Origin: DASUPK01 sp963695805
Lineage (GTDB): Bacteria; Actinomycetota; Thermoleophilia; Solirubrobacterales; 70-9
Assembly: GCA_963695805.1 (NCBI GenBank)
Contig: CAVOHV010000003.1
Location: forward strand, 310,001 to 374,000
Direction of reading: 5' to 3'
DNA: 64,000 bases
Made by a program: the position numbers and the translations under genes
Notes under the pieces: model-generated
The model's database searches: none
The model's input: the letters and a program-made list of their open reading frames with translations, nothing else
Told to the model about the DNA's origin: nothing
In this document: in pieces, positions 29,604-38,525 of the stretch
How the letters are laid out: each line of letters opens with the position of its first letter
How positions within the stretch are numbered: the first letter of the stretch is position 1

Positions 29604-30384
29604 TCCGGAGCTCCTCCGCCGCCTCGTCGACTTCGAGCTGCGCCTGGAACGGGAGTCCTCCGAAATCGTCGACGAGTTCGATTGGGGACGGCTGATCTAC
29701 AACCCCAAGAGCGCCGCGATGTGGACGGACAACTACCTCGAGGTGCACACAACCAACCTCGATGCCAAGGCCCTCGCCGAGCTCGCCGATCGGGTGCTCG
29801 CTCCCCGAGGAATCCAACATCGCTTGGTTTTGCCGGTCGATCTGGAATACGCCGGCCGGCTCGTTCCGGCGTTCCAGAGACTCGAGGGCTGGGAAGTGGG
29901 GCGCAGCGTCTACATGGTCCTGAGCCGAGAGCCCGATCGCGAGGTCGGCCCCGCGCAGGAGGTTCCCGTTGCCGCCGTCGAGGCGGTGCGGCGGGCTGTC
30001 GCCGAGGCCGATCCGGACTTCAACCGGGACGCCGTCGAACAACAGTTCCTCCGAGACGAGCGCGTGGAATCGGTTGGCAACCCGCGCTGGTTCGCTGCGC
30101 CGCCCGAAGGGCCACCGGGGGCGTCATGCGTGCTCTTCGAGCGCGACGGGATCGGACAAGTCGAGACCGTGGGAACGATCCCCGAACGCCGCGGGCAGGG
30201 GCTCGCGAGCGCGGTCGTGACGGCGGCGGCCAGCGCGTCGAGGGAGCGGGGAGACGATCTCACGTTCATCGTCGCCGACGCGGAGGACTGGCCCTCGAAG
30301 CTGTACAAGCGGCTGGGCTTCGATCGCATCGGCGAGGGCTTCGACTTCCTCCGAAGGCCCCCTCAGCTCACCGAGCTTGACTAA
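29587..30384 (+). CDS. Second GNAT family acetyltransferase
   Basis: A 265-residue protein. The N-terminal half (about 1-120) has the look of a degenerate GNAT (WTDNYLEVHTTNLD, then GWEVGRSVYMVL); the C-terminal half keeps the acetyl-CoA loop VGTIPERRGQGLASAVV and ends DWPSKLYKRLGFDRIGEG. Overlaps the upstream GNAT gene. Its TAA shares bases with the stop of the convergent padR gene (CTAA at 30381-30384). Substrate unknown. Confidence 0.82.
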   Translation: MSESSDPELLRRLVDFELRLERESSEIVDEFDWGRLIYNPKSAAMWTDNYLEVHTTNLDAKALAELADRVLAPRGIQHRLVLPVDLEYAGRLVPAFQRLEGWEVGRSVYMVLSREPDREVGPAQEVPVAAVEAVRRAVAEADPDFNRDAVEQQFLRDERVESVGNPRWFAAPPEGPPGASCVLFERDGIGQVETVGTIPERRGQGLASAVVTAAASASRERGDDLTFIVADAEDWPSKLYKRLGFDRIGEGFDFLRRPPQLTELD

Positions 30385-30791
30385 AAGGGTTTCCCCTCGG
30401 CTCCGCCTCGGGGCACCCTCGCATTTCCGTAGACCTCGTCCTTGATCAGCGAGACCGAGCGGATCAGGGAGTCGAGGAACGGCTCGACCTCACCCTTGAG
30501 GCGCTTGTACTCGCGCCGGCCGGCGGGCGTGATCGAGTAGTAGCGCCGGGTGCGCCGGTCGGGGCGCTCCCAGCTCGCGTCCACCAGTCCGCTCCCCTCC
30601 AGCCGCTTGAGCAGCGGGTACATCGTGTTCGGGTTCACCGAGATCCCTCCCTGCGTGATCCGCTCGATCTCCTCGATCAGCCGGTTGCCGTACGCGGGCT
30701 CACGACCGAGCAGGTGCAGGATGAGGAGCGCGAAGAGATCCCGCCGCCTGACGTCGCCACTGAAAGCGTCCGATGGCCGGCCTCCCGCCAC
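30381..30791 (-). CDS. PadR family transcriptional regulator
   Basis: A 136-residue winged-helix regulator: LFALLILHLLGREPAYGNRL, GGISVNPNTMYPLLKRLEGS (recognition helix) and RRTRRYYSITPAGRREYKRL. The C-terminal residues NARVPRGGAEGKPF are translated from a palindromic repeat copy, so the original end has been replaced. GTG start with the gene 42 bp downstream of exoD on the same strand. Confidence 0.88.
   Translation of the reverse strand: MAGGRPSDAFSGDVRRRDLFALLILHLLGREPAYGNRLIEEIERITQGGISVNPNTMYPLLKRLEGSGLVDASWERPDRRTRRYYSITPAGRREYKRLKGEVEPFLDSLIRSVSLIKDEVYGNARVPRGGAEGKPF
30383..30426 (+). repeat. Palindromic repeat copy overlapping padR (long form)
   Basis: Reads AAAAGGGTTTCCCC, TCGGCTCCGCCTC, GGGGCACCCTCGCATTT. 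The inner stem is CCCC/GGGG where other copies have GCTCC or GCGC. It encodes the last 14 residues of PadR on the opposite strand. Confidence 0.88.
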
Positions 30792-30833
30792 TGCGGGCGA
30801 GTCTATGGATTGCTGGTACTCGATCCCGCTCGA

Positions 30834-31436
30834 CTAGATGAGGCTGCTCGCCCCCTTGACGGCGAGGCTGCCGAGAAACAGCACGAGGGCCGCCCCGACC
30901 GCCCCGACCACAAGTCCGATGAGAGCCAAGAGGGAATCGTCCAACAGCACGCCGAGGCTGATCAGCACGACGCCGAGAGAGGGGAGCGTGTCGAGCCCGG
31001 TGAAAGGCGGGGCGACGAAGGCGAAGATGGTGAGCACCAACACCACCGCTCCGAAGCCGATGTTGCTCGGCCGGTTGGAGAGGAGGAACCCGAGCCGTGG
31101 ACGAGAGTGATTCTCCACCCAGCGAAGTCGTCGCAGGAACGTCTCTCGGAAGCGCTTCTGCGCCGCCGCGCCGAGCTCCCGCTGCCGCCACCGTTCCGGC
31201 AGCCAGACGTGGCGCCGCCCGACGATCAGCTGTAGGGCGAGCAGCATGGCGATCAGCTCGAAAACGTGGGTGACGCCGCCGGTCGGGAGGGGGAGGGCGG
31301 AAAGCGCCAGAAGCAGGACGAAGAGCACGGCGAAGCTCTTCTCGCCGAAGAGCTCGATCAGGCTGCCGACGGTCTTCTGCCCCGGGCCGCTGAACCAACG
31401 GTCGAGCCGGTCGCTGAGTCGCTCCCCTTCCGGCAT
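30834..31436 (-). CDS. ExoD family membrane protein
   Basis: A 200-residue integral membrane protein with the ExoD pattern: LSDRLDRWFSGPGQ N-terminus, then helices ALFALLALSALPLP-like (seen as VLFVLLLALSALPLPTGG), a loop RHVWLPERW, and C-terminal hydrophobic helices (LLALIGLVVGAVGAALVLFL). ExoD was first linked to exopolysaccharide synthesis in rhizobia; the molecular role is unclear. ATG start. A strong hairpin separates it from the upstream acyl-CoA dehydrogenase gene. Confidence 0.82.
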   Translation of the reverse strand: MPEGERLSDRLDRWFSGPGQKTVGSLIELFGEKSFAVLFVLLLALSALPLPTGGVTHVFELIAMLLALQLIVGRRHVWLPERWRQRELGAAAQKRFRETFLRRLRWVENHSRPRLGFLLSNRPSNIGFGAVVLVLTIFAFVAPPFTGLDTLPSLGVVLISLGVLLDDSLLALIGLVVGAVGAALVLFLGSLAVKGASSLI

Positions 31437-31462
31437 CGGTTGATTCTCCCGGCTCCGAAACG

Positions 31463-31493
31463 ACGAGCGCCCCGGGGTCTCCGGGGCGCTCGT
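31463..31493 (-). terminator. Strong hairpin, probable terminator after the acyl-CoA dehydrogenase gene
   Basis: A perfect 13-bp stem, ACGAGCGCCCCGG and its complement, with a 5-base loop, followed on the minus strand by CGTTTCGG. It lacks a long T-run, as is common in actinobacteria. Lies between acd and exoD. Confidence 0.65.
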
Positions 31494-31518
31494 GAAGTGG
31501 TCCTACGGTTTCGCCATC

Positions 31519-31549
31519 AAACGGGTTGCGCTGACGCGCTCCCTCGCAT

Positions 31550-31554
<5 letters not shown>
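31519..31554 (+). repeat. Palindromic repeat copy at the acd stop (short form)
   Basis: Reads AAACGGGTTGCGCTGAC, GCGCTCCCTCGCATCTAGA. The CTA of the CTAGA end is the stop codon of the acyl-CoA dehydrogenase gene. Confidence 0.9.
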
Positions 31555-32788
<1,234 letters not shown>

Positions 32789-32817
32789 GGATGCCTGCTC
32801 CTTCGATGGGTTTGTAA

Positions 32818-32848
32818 TGCCAGGGTGCGCGTCAGCGCAACCCGTTAA
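32818..32848 (-). repeat. Palindromic repeat copy upstream of acd (short form)
   Basis: Minus orientation: TTAACGGGTTGCGCTGAC, GCGCACCCTGGCA. Stem GGGT(T)GCGC/GCGCACCC is perfect apart from one unpaired T. Lies between acd and its TetR-like operator, so it would be in the mRNA leader. Confidence 0.85.
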
Positions 32849-32861
32849 CAAGACGACTGAT

Positions 32862-32875
32862 TGACTGGTCAGTCA
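32862..32875. promoter_or_regulatory. TetR-type operator palindrome upstream of acd
   Basis: TGACTGGTCAGTCA is a 14-bp palindrome broken only at the central two bases. This form is common for TetR-family regulators of fatty-acid degradation. No TetR gene is in the window. It could serve acd and/or the divergent membrane-protein gene. Confidence 0.55.
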
Positions 32876-32974
32876 GCCAGTGTCTAAAGAGTACCCGATC
32901 GCCTGGCGGCCAAGCGCAGGTTCGCTGCGATCACGCTGGGCCACGCACAAACGCAGGACTTCTAAGGTGTGGGC

Positions 32975-33442
32975 ATGCCCCTGCTCGCGTCGCTCCAGCT
33001 CGGCACCGTCTTCATCATCATCGTGCTCGTCGCGCTGCCGCTCGGGGCCCTGGTCTTCGCGATGGGCGCCGGCAACGCGCTGCAGAAGATCGGCAAGGGC
33101 GACTTCGCCCTCGAACAGGACTTTCCGCAGAGCTCCCACGGCACGGTTCACGCCGTCTCCGCCGAGGTGCGCGAGGAGGAGATCCGCCAGATGGTCCAGG
33201 CTCGCTCGGACCGGGGGGTTACGAAGGGGCGTGAGGCGCTGGACGTCGAGGGGGAGGTGGAGAAGCTGCTCGCCGCGGATACCGGAGGGCCCAGCCTGGG
33301 CGACGATCGCGCCCTCCGCGAGGAAGTTCGCCAGCTGGTGGTCGCTCGCAACGAGCGTCGCCAGCGGCAGGGCAAGGAACCGCTCGACGTCGAGCGCGAG
33401 ATCGAGCGCCAGCTCCGGGACCTCGAGAACCTAGGTCAATAA
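32975..33442 (+). CDS. Membrane-anchored protein of unknown function
   Basis: About 155 residues from ATG 32975 (GTG two codons earlier is possible; AAGGTG is upstream). One N-terminal helix (LGTVFIIIVLVALPLGALVF) is followed by a soluble charged part with two similar units, REEEIRQMVQARSDRGVTKG and REEVRQLVVARNERRQRQGK, each followed by (A/P)LDVE-E-E. The duplicated (R)EE-RQ-V-AR segment suggests an internal repeat. Next gene starts 10 bp later. No family recognised. Confidence 0.65.
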   Translation: MPLLASLQLGTVFIIIVLVALPLGALVFAMGAGNALQKIGKGDFALEQDFPQSSHGTVHAVSAEVREEEIRQMVQARSDRGVTKGREALDVEGEVEKLLAADTGGPSLGDDRALREEVRQLVVARNERRQRQGKEPLDVEREIERQLRDLENLGQ

Positions 33443-33452
33443 GATCCAGCCC

Positions 33453-33806
33453 GTGGAGGCGAGCGACGCAGAGAAACGGGTCATGGAGCTGGAGGAGCTC
33501 GCCGATGTCCCCGGCACCTACTTCAACCCGCAGACCGAGGTGGTCGTCGTGGTCGACGACTCTGCTTCGATCGACCAGGAGGTCTTCAACATGGAGGCCT
33601 TCGAGGGCGCGAACTGGGTGCGGATCTCCGACGCGGTCCCGATCGATGAGGAGCAGCGGGATCGCCAGCTCGAGGAATTTCAGACCCGCTACCACCCGGG
33701 CGCGGCCGGATCGGTCTCCGAGACGGCTCTCGAGCAGGGCGACGAGGAGCTCGACGAGGACGAGGACGGTCAGGACCCGGGACGTGAGGACATAGAAGGG
33801 GAATAG
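33453..33806 (+). CDS. Acidic protein of unknown function
   Basis: A 117-residue protein from GTG 33453. It begins EASDAEKRVMELEELADVPG, has a beta-rich core (TYFNPQTEVVVVVDDSASID, then NWVRISDAVPIDE), and ends in an acidic tail rich in Glu/Asp. Its stop codon overlaps the GTG of the peroxiredoxin gene by one base (TAGTG), so translation is coupled. No family recognised. Confidence 0.65.
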   Translation: MEASDAEKRVMELEELADVPGTYFNPQTEVVVVVDDSASIDQEVFNMEAFEGANWVRISDAVPIDEEQRDRQLEEFQTRYHPGAAGSVSETALEQGDEELDEDEDGQDPGREDIEGE

Positions 33807-34279
33807 TGGTCGCTGAAGGGCAGGAGGCCCCGGACTTCAAGCTCCCGGACCAGGACGGCAAGGAGGTCACGCTGAGTGAGCTGCGCGGGCAACCGGTCGT
33901 TCTCTACTTCTTCCCCAAAGCGGATACCCCGGGCTGCACGGCCCAGGCCTGCGGGGTCCGCGACCACAGCTCCGACTACGCGGGCTCCGGCGCGCGTGTG
34001 GTTGGCGTCTCCCCCGACACGGTGGCGGCACAGCGCAAGTTCGCCGACAAGTACGGGCTCGACTTCACCTTGCTCGCCGACGAGGACCACCGGGTCGCCG
34101 ACCTCTACGGCGTCTGGGGCGAGAAGAAGATGTACGGGAAGACCTACATGGGGGTGCAGCGTGCGACCTTCCTGATCGATCCCGACGGCAAGGTCGCGAA
34201 GGTCTTCCCGAAGGTCTCGCCCAAGACGCACGACGAGGTCGTGCTCGAGGCGCTCGGCGAGCTCGCTTCGCCGGCTTGA
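33806..34279 (+). CDS. bcp: Thiol peroxidase, Bcp/PrxQ type
   Basis: Reduces hydroperoxides using an active-site cysteine. The 157-residue protein has FKLPDQDGKEVTLSELRG, VLYFFPKADTPGCTAQACG with the peroxidatic Cys (near 45) and a resolving Cys five residues on, VVGVSPDTVAAQRKFA and RATFLIDPDGKV. Start GTG overlaps the upstream stop, making a three-gene run 32975-34279. Confidence 0.94.
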   Translation: MVAEGQEAPDFKLPDQDGKEVTLSELRGQPVVLYFFPKADTPGCTAQACGVRDHSSDYAGSGARVVGVSPDTVAAQRKFADKYGLDFTLLADEDHRVADLYGVWGEKKMYGKTYMGVQRATFLIDPDGKVAKVFPKVSPKTHDEVVLEALGELASPA

Positions 34280-34304
34280 CTTAGACCAGGGTTGAGGCTG
34301 TAGC
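34276..34304 (+). promoter_or_regulatory. Possible promoter of the DUF3224 gene
   Basis: TTGACT (34276-34281) and TGTAGC (34299-34304) are 17 bp apart. A transcript would begin near 34311, only a few bases before the proposed CTG start at 34314, so the mRNA could be nearly leaderless. Confidence 0.35.
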
Positions 34305-34313
34305 GTCGCCCCC

Positions 34314-34712
34314 CTGAACGCCACCGCTCCCTTCACGAACGACCGCTACGACGAGGAGGCCTACGCCGAGGCCGAAGGCGTGGAGCTGAGCCGCGTCCGC
34401 ATCTCACGGACGTTCACCGGCGACCTGGAGGGCGAGAGCACCGCCGAGCTGATGATCGCCAAGTCAGACGGCGGCGGCGGATACGTGGGCCACGACCGGG
34501 TCACGGGCACGCTCCAGGGCAGGACCGGCGGCTTCGTCTTCCAGCACACCGGCGTGATGGGTCCCGATGGCATCACCAACACGGGCGTGATCGTGCCGGG
34601 GACCGGCTCCGGCGATCTCGAAGGCATCACCGGCGACGGCACGATGCTCGCCGACGATCAGGGCAACCACACGCTGACGCTCGAATACGAGCTGGCCTCG
34701 GCGAACTCCTGA
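34314..34712 (+). CDS. DUF3224 family protein, probable non-AUG (CTG) start
   Basis: About 132 residues if started at CTG 34314; 110 from the GTG at 34380. The upstream part, NATAPFTNDRYDEEAYAEAE, aligns with the usual DUF3224 N-terminus (short beta strand then WDE-type turn), so the GTG start would cut off the first strand of the barrel. The rest is typical: SRTFTGDLEGESTAEL, GGYVGHDRVTGTLQGRTG, GFVFQHTGVM and GSGDLEGITGDG. The fold is an allene-oxide-cyclase-like barrel of unknown function. Confidence 0.7.
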   Translation: MNATAPFTNDRYDEEAYAEAEGVELSRVRISRTFTGDLEGESTAELMIAKSDGGGGYVGHDRVTGTLQGRTGGFVFQHTGVMGPDGITNTGVIVPGTGSGDLEGITGDGTMLADDQGNHTLTLEYELASANS

Positions 34713-34749
34713 CGGTTTGGCCAAGAACCCGTATCAGTAGGTTTGCTAG

Positions 34750-35130
34750 GTGGCTTCCAGTTACAAGATCAAGAACTTCGAAGACATCGAGCCCTCCGGG
34801 GGCAACGGGGTCGACGGCCGTTTCTCGCGCAAGTTTCTGGATTCCGCTCAGCTCGGGGTGAGCCGCTGGCGCTACGAGCCGGGGAAGCAGACGCGCGGGC
34901 ATCGCCACGAGATCCAGGAGGAGGTCTATACGGTGATCTCTGGCTCGGGCCGGATCAAGTTGGACGACGAGATCATCGAGATCAAGCAGTGGGATGTGAT
35001 CCGCGTCGCGCCGCGCGTCGCCCGCGGCTTCGAGGCCGGCCCAGAGGGCCTCGAGATCATCGCCGCCGGCGGAAGCAAGCCCGACGGCGGCGATGGGGAG
35101 CTCGTCGAAGGGCACTGGCCGGACGAGTAG
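34750..35130 (+). CDS. Cupin domain protein
   Basis: A 126-residue single-domain cupin from GTG 34750. The first cupin motif is TRGHRHEIQEEVYTVISG (metal ligands His, His, Glu), the second is IEIKQWDVIRVAPRVARGFE, where the usual His is replaced by Arg, so metal binding may be incomplete. C-terminal tail is Gly/Asp-rich. Convergent with the exchanger gene. Substrate unknown. Confidence 0.8.
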   Translation: MASSYKIKNFEDIEPSGGNGVDGRFSRKFLDSAQLGVSRWRYEPGKQTRGHRHEIQEEVYTVISGSGRIKLDDEIIEIKQWDVIRVAPRVARGFEAGPEGLEIIAAGGSKPDGGDGELVEGHWPDE

Positions 35131-35145
35131 TCCCGCGGCGTCTGG

Positions 35146-36138
35146 CTATACCGCGACCACGATGATGAACGCGGCGTAGAGGGAGATCCAGGCGAGCACC
35201 GCCGGGAGCTCGAAGCGATCACGCAGGCGGAGCGCCCAGTAGGCGATCACTCCGCCCGCCAGCCCGAGCGCGACGGAGACGGCGGCGTTCCCGCTCAGCT
35301 CCCAGTCGGTGAAGATCAGGCCGATCCCGACGGGGATCATCGACTGGAAGACCATCGCGCCGGTGATGTTCCCGAGCGCCAGAGAATCCTTTCCCTCGCG
35401 CACCCAGAAGAAGCTGTTCACCTTCTCGGGCAGCTCGGTGGCGAGGGGTGCGAGGATCAGGGAGAGCACGATTGCCTCGACCCCGACGTCCTCCGCGACA
35501 TGCAGCAGCTCCTCGACGAACAGGTGCGCGCCACCGACCATGGCGCCGAGCCCGATCAGGAACTGGAGCGCCGCGATCGCGATGCTCGGATCGGTCTGCC
35601 GATCGGGGCGCCGCTCGAGGATCAGGGGGTTGAGGGTCTCCTCCGGCTGAATCTCGCCGCCGCGCACCAGGGTGCGCCAGACATAGATGGGATAGGCGGC
35701 GAAGAAGAGGATCCCGGCGACCAGCCTGATCCCCTCGCTGGCGCCGAACCCCAGCGCGAGCGCGAGCCCAAAGAACACCAGGAAGAAGATCAGGTCGCGG
35801 TCGAGGGTCGGCACGTGGGCGCGCAGCTCGATGCCCTGGGGCCGGCGGTGCCGATAGCCGTACGCCACCGCCCCGACCAATCCCATGGCGAGGGTGGCCA
35901 GGAGGAAGGGAGCCCCCACGATCGCCCCGACCGCCACGTCCTCGCTCTTCGTCGCGCCGATCAGGGCGACGATGGCGATCAGCGTCTCCGGCATCGCCGT
36001 TCCCACCGCGGCGAGCAGGCTCCCCACCGCACCCTCGCCGAGCCCGAGCCGGTGCCCGATCCACTCGACCGCGTTCGTGAACAGGAGGGCGCCGGCCAGG
36101 ATCACCGTGAAACTCGCGATCAGATAGACGAAGTCCAT
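35146..36138 (-). CDS. Sodium/calcium exchanger family membrane protein
   Basis: A 330-residue protein with about ten helices and the two inverted alpha repeats of the CaCA superfamily: first GSLLAAVGTAMPETLIAIVA, second VLSLILAPLATELPEKVNSF. ATG at 36138 gives MDFVYLIASFTVILAG, a proper first helix; the frame extends upstream only into the repeat copy (residues RRRSRGATRL), which is rejected. A second cation exchanger is immediately upstream on the same strand. Confidence 0.85.
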   Translation of the reverse strand: MDFVYLIASFTVILAGALLFTNAVEWIGHRLGLGEGAVGSLLAAVGTAMPETLIAIVALIGATKSEDVAVGAIVGAPFLLATLAMGLVGAVAYGYRHRRPQGIELRAHVPTLDRDLIFFLVFFGLALALGFGASEGIRLVAGILFFAAYPIYVWRTLVRGGEIQPEETLNPLILERRPDRQTDPSIAIAALQFLIGLGAMVGGAHLFVEELLHVAEDVGVEAIVLSLILAPLATELPEKVNSFFWVREGKDSLALGNITGAMVFQSMIPVGIGLIFTDWELSGNAAVSVALGLAGGVIAYWALRLRDRFELPAVLAWISLYAAFIIVVAV

Positions 36139-36142
36139 GACT

Positions 36143-36186
36143 AAACGGGTTGCCCCTCGGCTTCGCCTGCGGGGCACCCTCGCATC
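36143..36186 (+). repeat. Palindromic repeat copy between two exchanger genes (long form)
   Basis: Reads AAACGGGTTGCCCCTCGG, CTTCG, CCTGCGGGGCACCC, TCGCATC. Inner stem GCCCC/GGGGC. It occupies the entire gap between the two exchanger genes. Confidence 0.92.
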
Positions 36187-36188
36187 AG

Positions 36189-37352
36189 CTACGCGAAGTA
36201 GAAGGTGAGGCCGAGGATCACGTACAGCGCAAGAAGCTGGACGCCCTCGAACCAGGTCGATTCGCCCTCGTTCGTGACCTGGTTCGCGACCAGGACCGCC
36301 AGGAAGATCGCGGCGACCTCGAAGCCGTTGAAGACCAGTGGCATCGGCCCTGGACCGAGCACGAACGAGACCAGCACCAGCACCGGCGCGACGAACATCG
36401 CGACCTGTGCGCTCGAACCGATCGCGATGTTGACCGAGAGGTCCATCTTGTCCTTGACCGCCACCAAAACGGCCACCCAGTGCTCGGCCGCGTTGCCGAC
36501 GATCGCGACCACGATCACGCCGATGAAGAACTCGCTCAACCCGATCGAGTGTGAGGTCTCCTCGATCGAGCCGACCAGGATCTCCGACATCACCCCCACG
36601 GCCACCCCGGCGAGGGCCAGGGCGATCACCGACGTCCGCATCGACCAGCCCCAGATGTCGTCGTCCCTCCCGCCCTCGTCGTCGCTATGCGGGTTGAAGA
36701 GCTCCCGGTGCGTCTTGAGGCTGAAGACAAGCCCCGCGGCGTAGGTGATGATCAGGACGATCGCCACGGCGATCGACAGGTGCTCGACCGTGCTGTCGAA
36801 GCTGACCCGCTCCTGGTTCACACCCGGCAGGCCCTGGCCCTCGACCAGCTCGAAGATCGCCGGCATCACCAGCGCCGCGACAGCGAGGATGAGCATCAGC
36901 GACTGCACGTTCGCAGCGGTGCGATCGAAACGCTGCACCTTCCGGCCGCCCACGAGGCCGCCAGCGAGCATCGCGGCGCCCATGACCAGCAGAATGTTCC
37001 CGAGGATCGAGCCGATGATCGAGGCCTTGACCACCTCGTGCAGCCCCTTCTCCAGGGCGAACAGGGCGATGATCAGCTCGGGTGCGTTCCCGAACGTGAC
37101 ATTTAGCAGCCCGCCGATCCCCGGCCCGGATTGAGCGGCCACCTCCTCGGTCGCCCGGCCCATCAGCGCCGCCGTCGGGATCACGCCAAGGGCCGCGGAG
37201 AAGAAGATCAGGCCCGCGCTCGCGTCGAGCAGCTTCAACGCGATCGCGATCGGGATGAAGGGGGCTAGGAGATAGGGCCAGCCGTTCGGCGTGGTGAGAA
37301 AGCCCGGGCCGAACGATGGCGAGCCAGGACGCTGTGCGTTCCCTGCTTCCAC
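36189..37352 (-). CDS. Calcium/proton exchanger (CAX family)
   Basis: A 387-residue inner-membrane antiporter. The two CAX repeats are clear: GGLLNVTFGNAPELIIALFAL near residue 85 and GVIVVAIVGNAAEHWVAVLVA near 280, each with the GNA-E core. About eleven hydrophobic helices. It pumps Ca2+ out (or other divalents) using the proton gradient. ATG start. Same strand as the other exchanger, separated only by one repeat copy. Confidence 0.92.
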   Translation of the reverse strand: MEAGNAQRPGSPSFGPGFLTTPNGWPYLLAPFIPIAIALKLLDASAGLIFFSAALGVIPTAALMGRATEEVAAQSGPGIGGLLNVTFGNAPELIIALFALEKGLHEVVKASIIGSILGNILLVMGAAMLAGGLVGGRKVQRFDRTAANVQSLMLILAVAALVMPAIFELVEGQGLPGVNQERVSFDSTVEHLSIAVAIVLIITYAAGLVFSLKTHRELFNPHSDDEGGRDDDIWGWSMRTSVIALALAGVAVGVMSEILVGSIEETSHSIGLSEFFIGVIVVAIVGNAAEHWVAVLVAVKDKMDLSVNIAIGSSAQVAMFVAPVLVLVSFVLGPGPMPLVFNGFEVAAIFLAVLVANQVTNEGESTWFEGVQLLALYVILGLTFYFA

Positions 37353-37384
37353 GGACGCCGGAGCTTACGTGGGCCCGCTCGGGG

Positions 37385-38458
37385 CTACTGAGCGAGCAGT
37401 GCGGCGCACTGCTGCAGCGCCGCGACCCCGGACGCCTGCGAGAGGCACTGCTGGTACGCCTGAGTCGCCGACTGGCTCGGCGCCTTTGTCGAGCCGCCCG
37501 ACTCCGGCCGGACACCACCGGCTCCGAGCCCGCCGCGCAACGCCCCGCCGAGCGCCGATGGGTTGATGCCCAACTGCTGCAGGGCACTCGAGGTCAGCGG
37601 CTGAGCATTGGCCGGCGCCTGAATGGTCTGCGGCTTGTTGACGTCGGCGAAGTTGAGCTGGAAGTGGACCTCGAGTGAGTCCGGTGCCCCGGGGGTCCCC
37701 GGCGGCGGCTTCAGGTCGAAGCTCAGGCCGAGCCGCCGAAGCAGCTTGTCCGTCTCGCCCGTATTGACGTCGACGTCCCCCGACTGGATCGTGGTGTTGA
37801 GCTGGTCGAGCTGGTTGACGTCGACGTTCCCCACCGATCGGCCGGCGTCCTTGGCGATCGTCTTCAGGTCGTTGACGATCTGCGGCACGTTCGCCTTGCC
37901 GGAGATGTGGATCGTCTGCTGGCCCTCGACGTCCTCGGTGCCCTCGTTTTTCAGGTCGGTGAGCCATCTCGCGAGATCGACGTTGAGCCTCTGCAGGAGG
38001 CCGGTCTGCGGATTGGAGCCGTTCTGGCTCTGGAGCTGCGCGTAGGTGGAGGTGAACCGGTCGTAGAGCTGCTGAGGGACCGCGTACTCCTTGCCCTGGA
38101 TGTTCACGAAGGCCCGACCGCCCGTGGCGGTGAGGCCGCCGCTGCCCGAGAGGGTCTGCGATCCGCTCTCCGCCCTGAGGGACACGTCGAAGTCGAACTG
38201 CGGAAACCGATCCGAGGCCTGGCTCTCGAACTGCCCTCCGAGCTTCACCTCGACCGTGCCTGGGCTCTCGCCGCCGTTGGTCTCGATCTTGAAGTCGACG
38301 TCGAAGTTCCCGCTCTTGATGGGAGTCGGGTTGCTGAAGGTCTCGCTCAGGACCCGCTGCGGATCCTCGTTGTCGTCGCCTCCTCCGCCGCAGGCCGCGA
38401 GCAGCAGCGCGGCAAGGAGTGCGAGGGCGAGCGCGGCTGATACGCGGATCGGTGTCAA
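37385..38458 (-). CDS. Cell-surface lipoprotein, LppX/LprG-like
   Basis: About 357 residues from the TTG at 38458. A signal peptide with lipobox (LLAALLLAACGGGG) leads to an acidic linker (DDNEDPQ) and a beta-rich domain: FSNPTPIKSGNFDVDFKIE, GTVEVKLGGQFES, FVNIQGKEYAVP, ISGKANVPQIVNDL. This is the pattern of LppX/LprA/F/G lipoproteins, which carry lipids to the cell surface. A Gln/Ala-rich tail follows with two late Cys. The frame is open upstream but not signal-like. Divergent from the cyclase gene by 67 bp. Confidence 0.75.
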   Translation of the reverse strand: MTPIRVSAALALALLAALLLAACGGGGDDNEDPQRVLSETFSNPTPIKSGNFDVDFKIETNGGESPGTVEVKLGGQFESQASDRFPQFDFDVSLRAESGSQTLSGSGGLTATGGRAFVNIQGKEYAVPQQLYDRFTSTYAQLQSQNGSNPQTGLLQRLNVDLARWLTDLKNEGTEDVEGQQTIHISGKANVPQIVNDLKTIAKDAGRSVGNVDVNQLDQLNTTIQSGDVDVNTGETDKLLRRLGLSFDLKPPPGTPGAPDSLEVHFQLNFADVNKPQTIQAPANAQPLTSSALQQLGINPSALGGALRGGLGAGGVRPESGGSTKAPSQSATQAYQQCLSQASGVAALQQCAALLAQ

Positions 38459-38525
38459 AGCGGCGCCGCAGCGTAGCGCAAGGTCCTTAGCGGCGAGCCG
38501 GGTTCGAGGTCGTATCCTCAGATCG

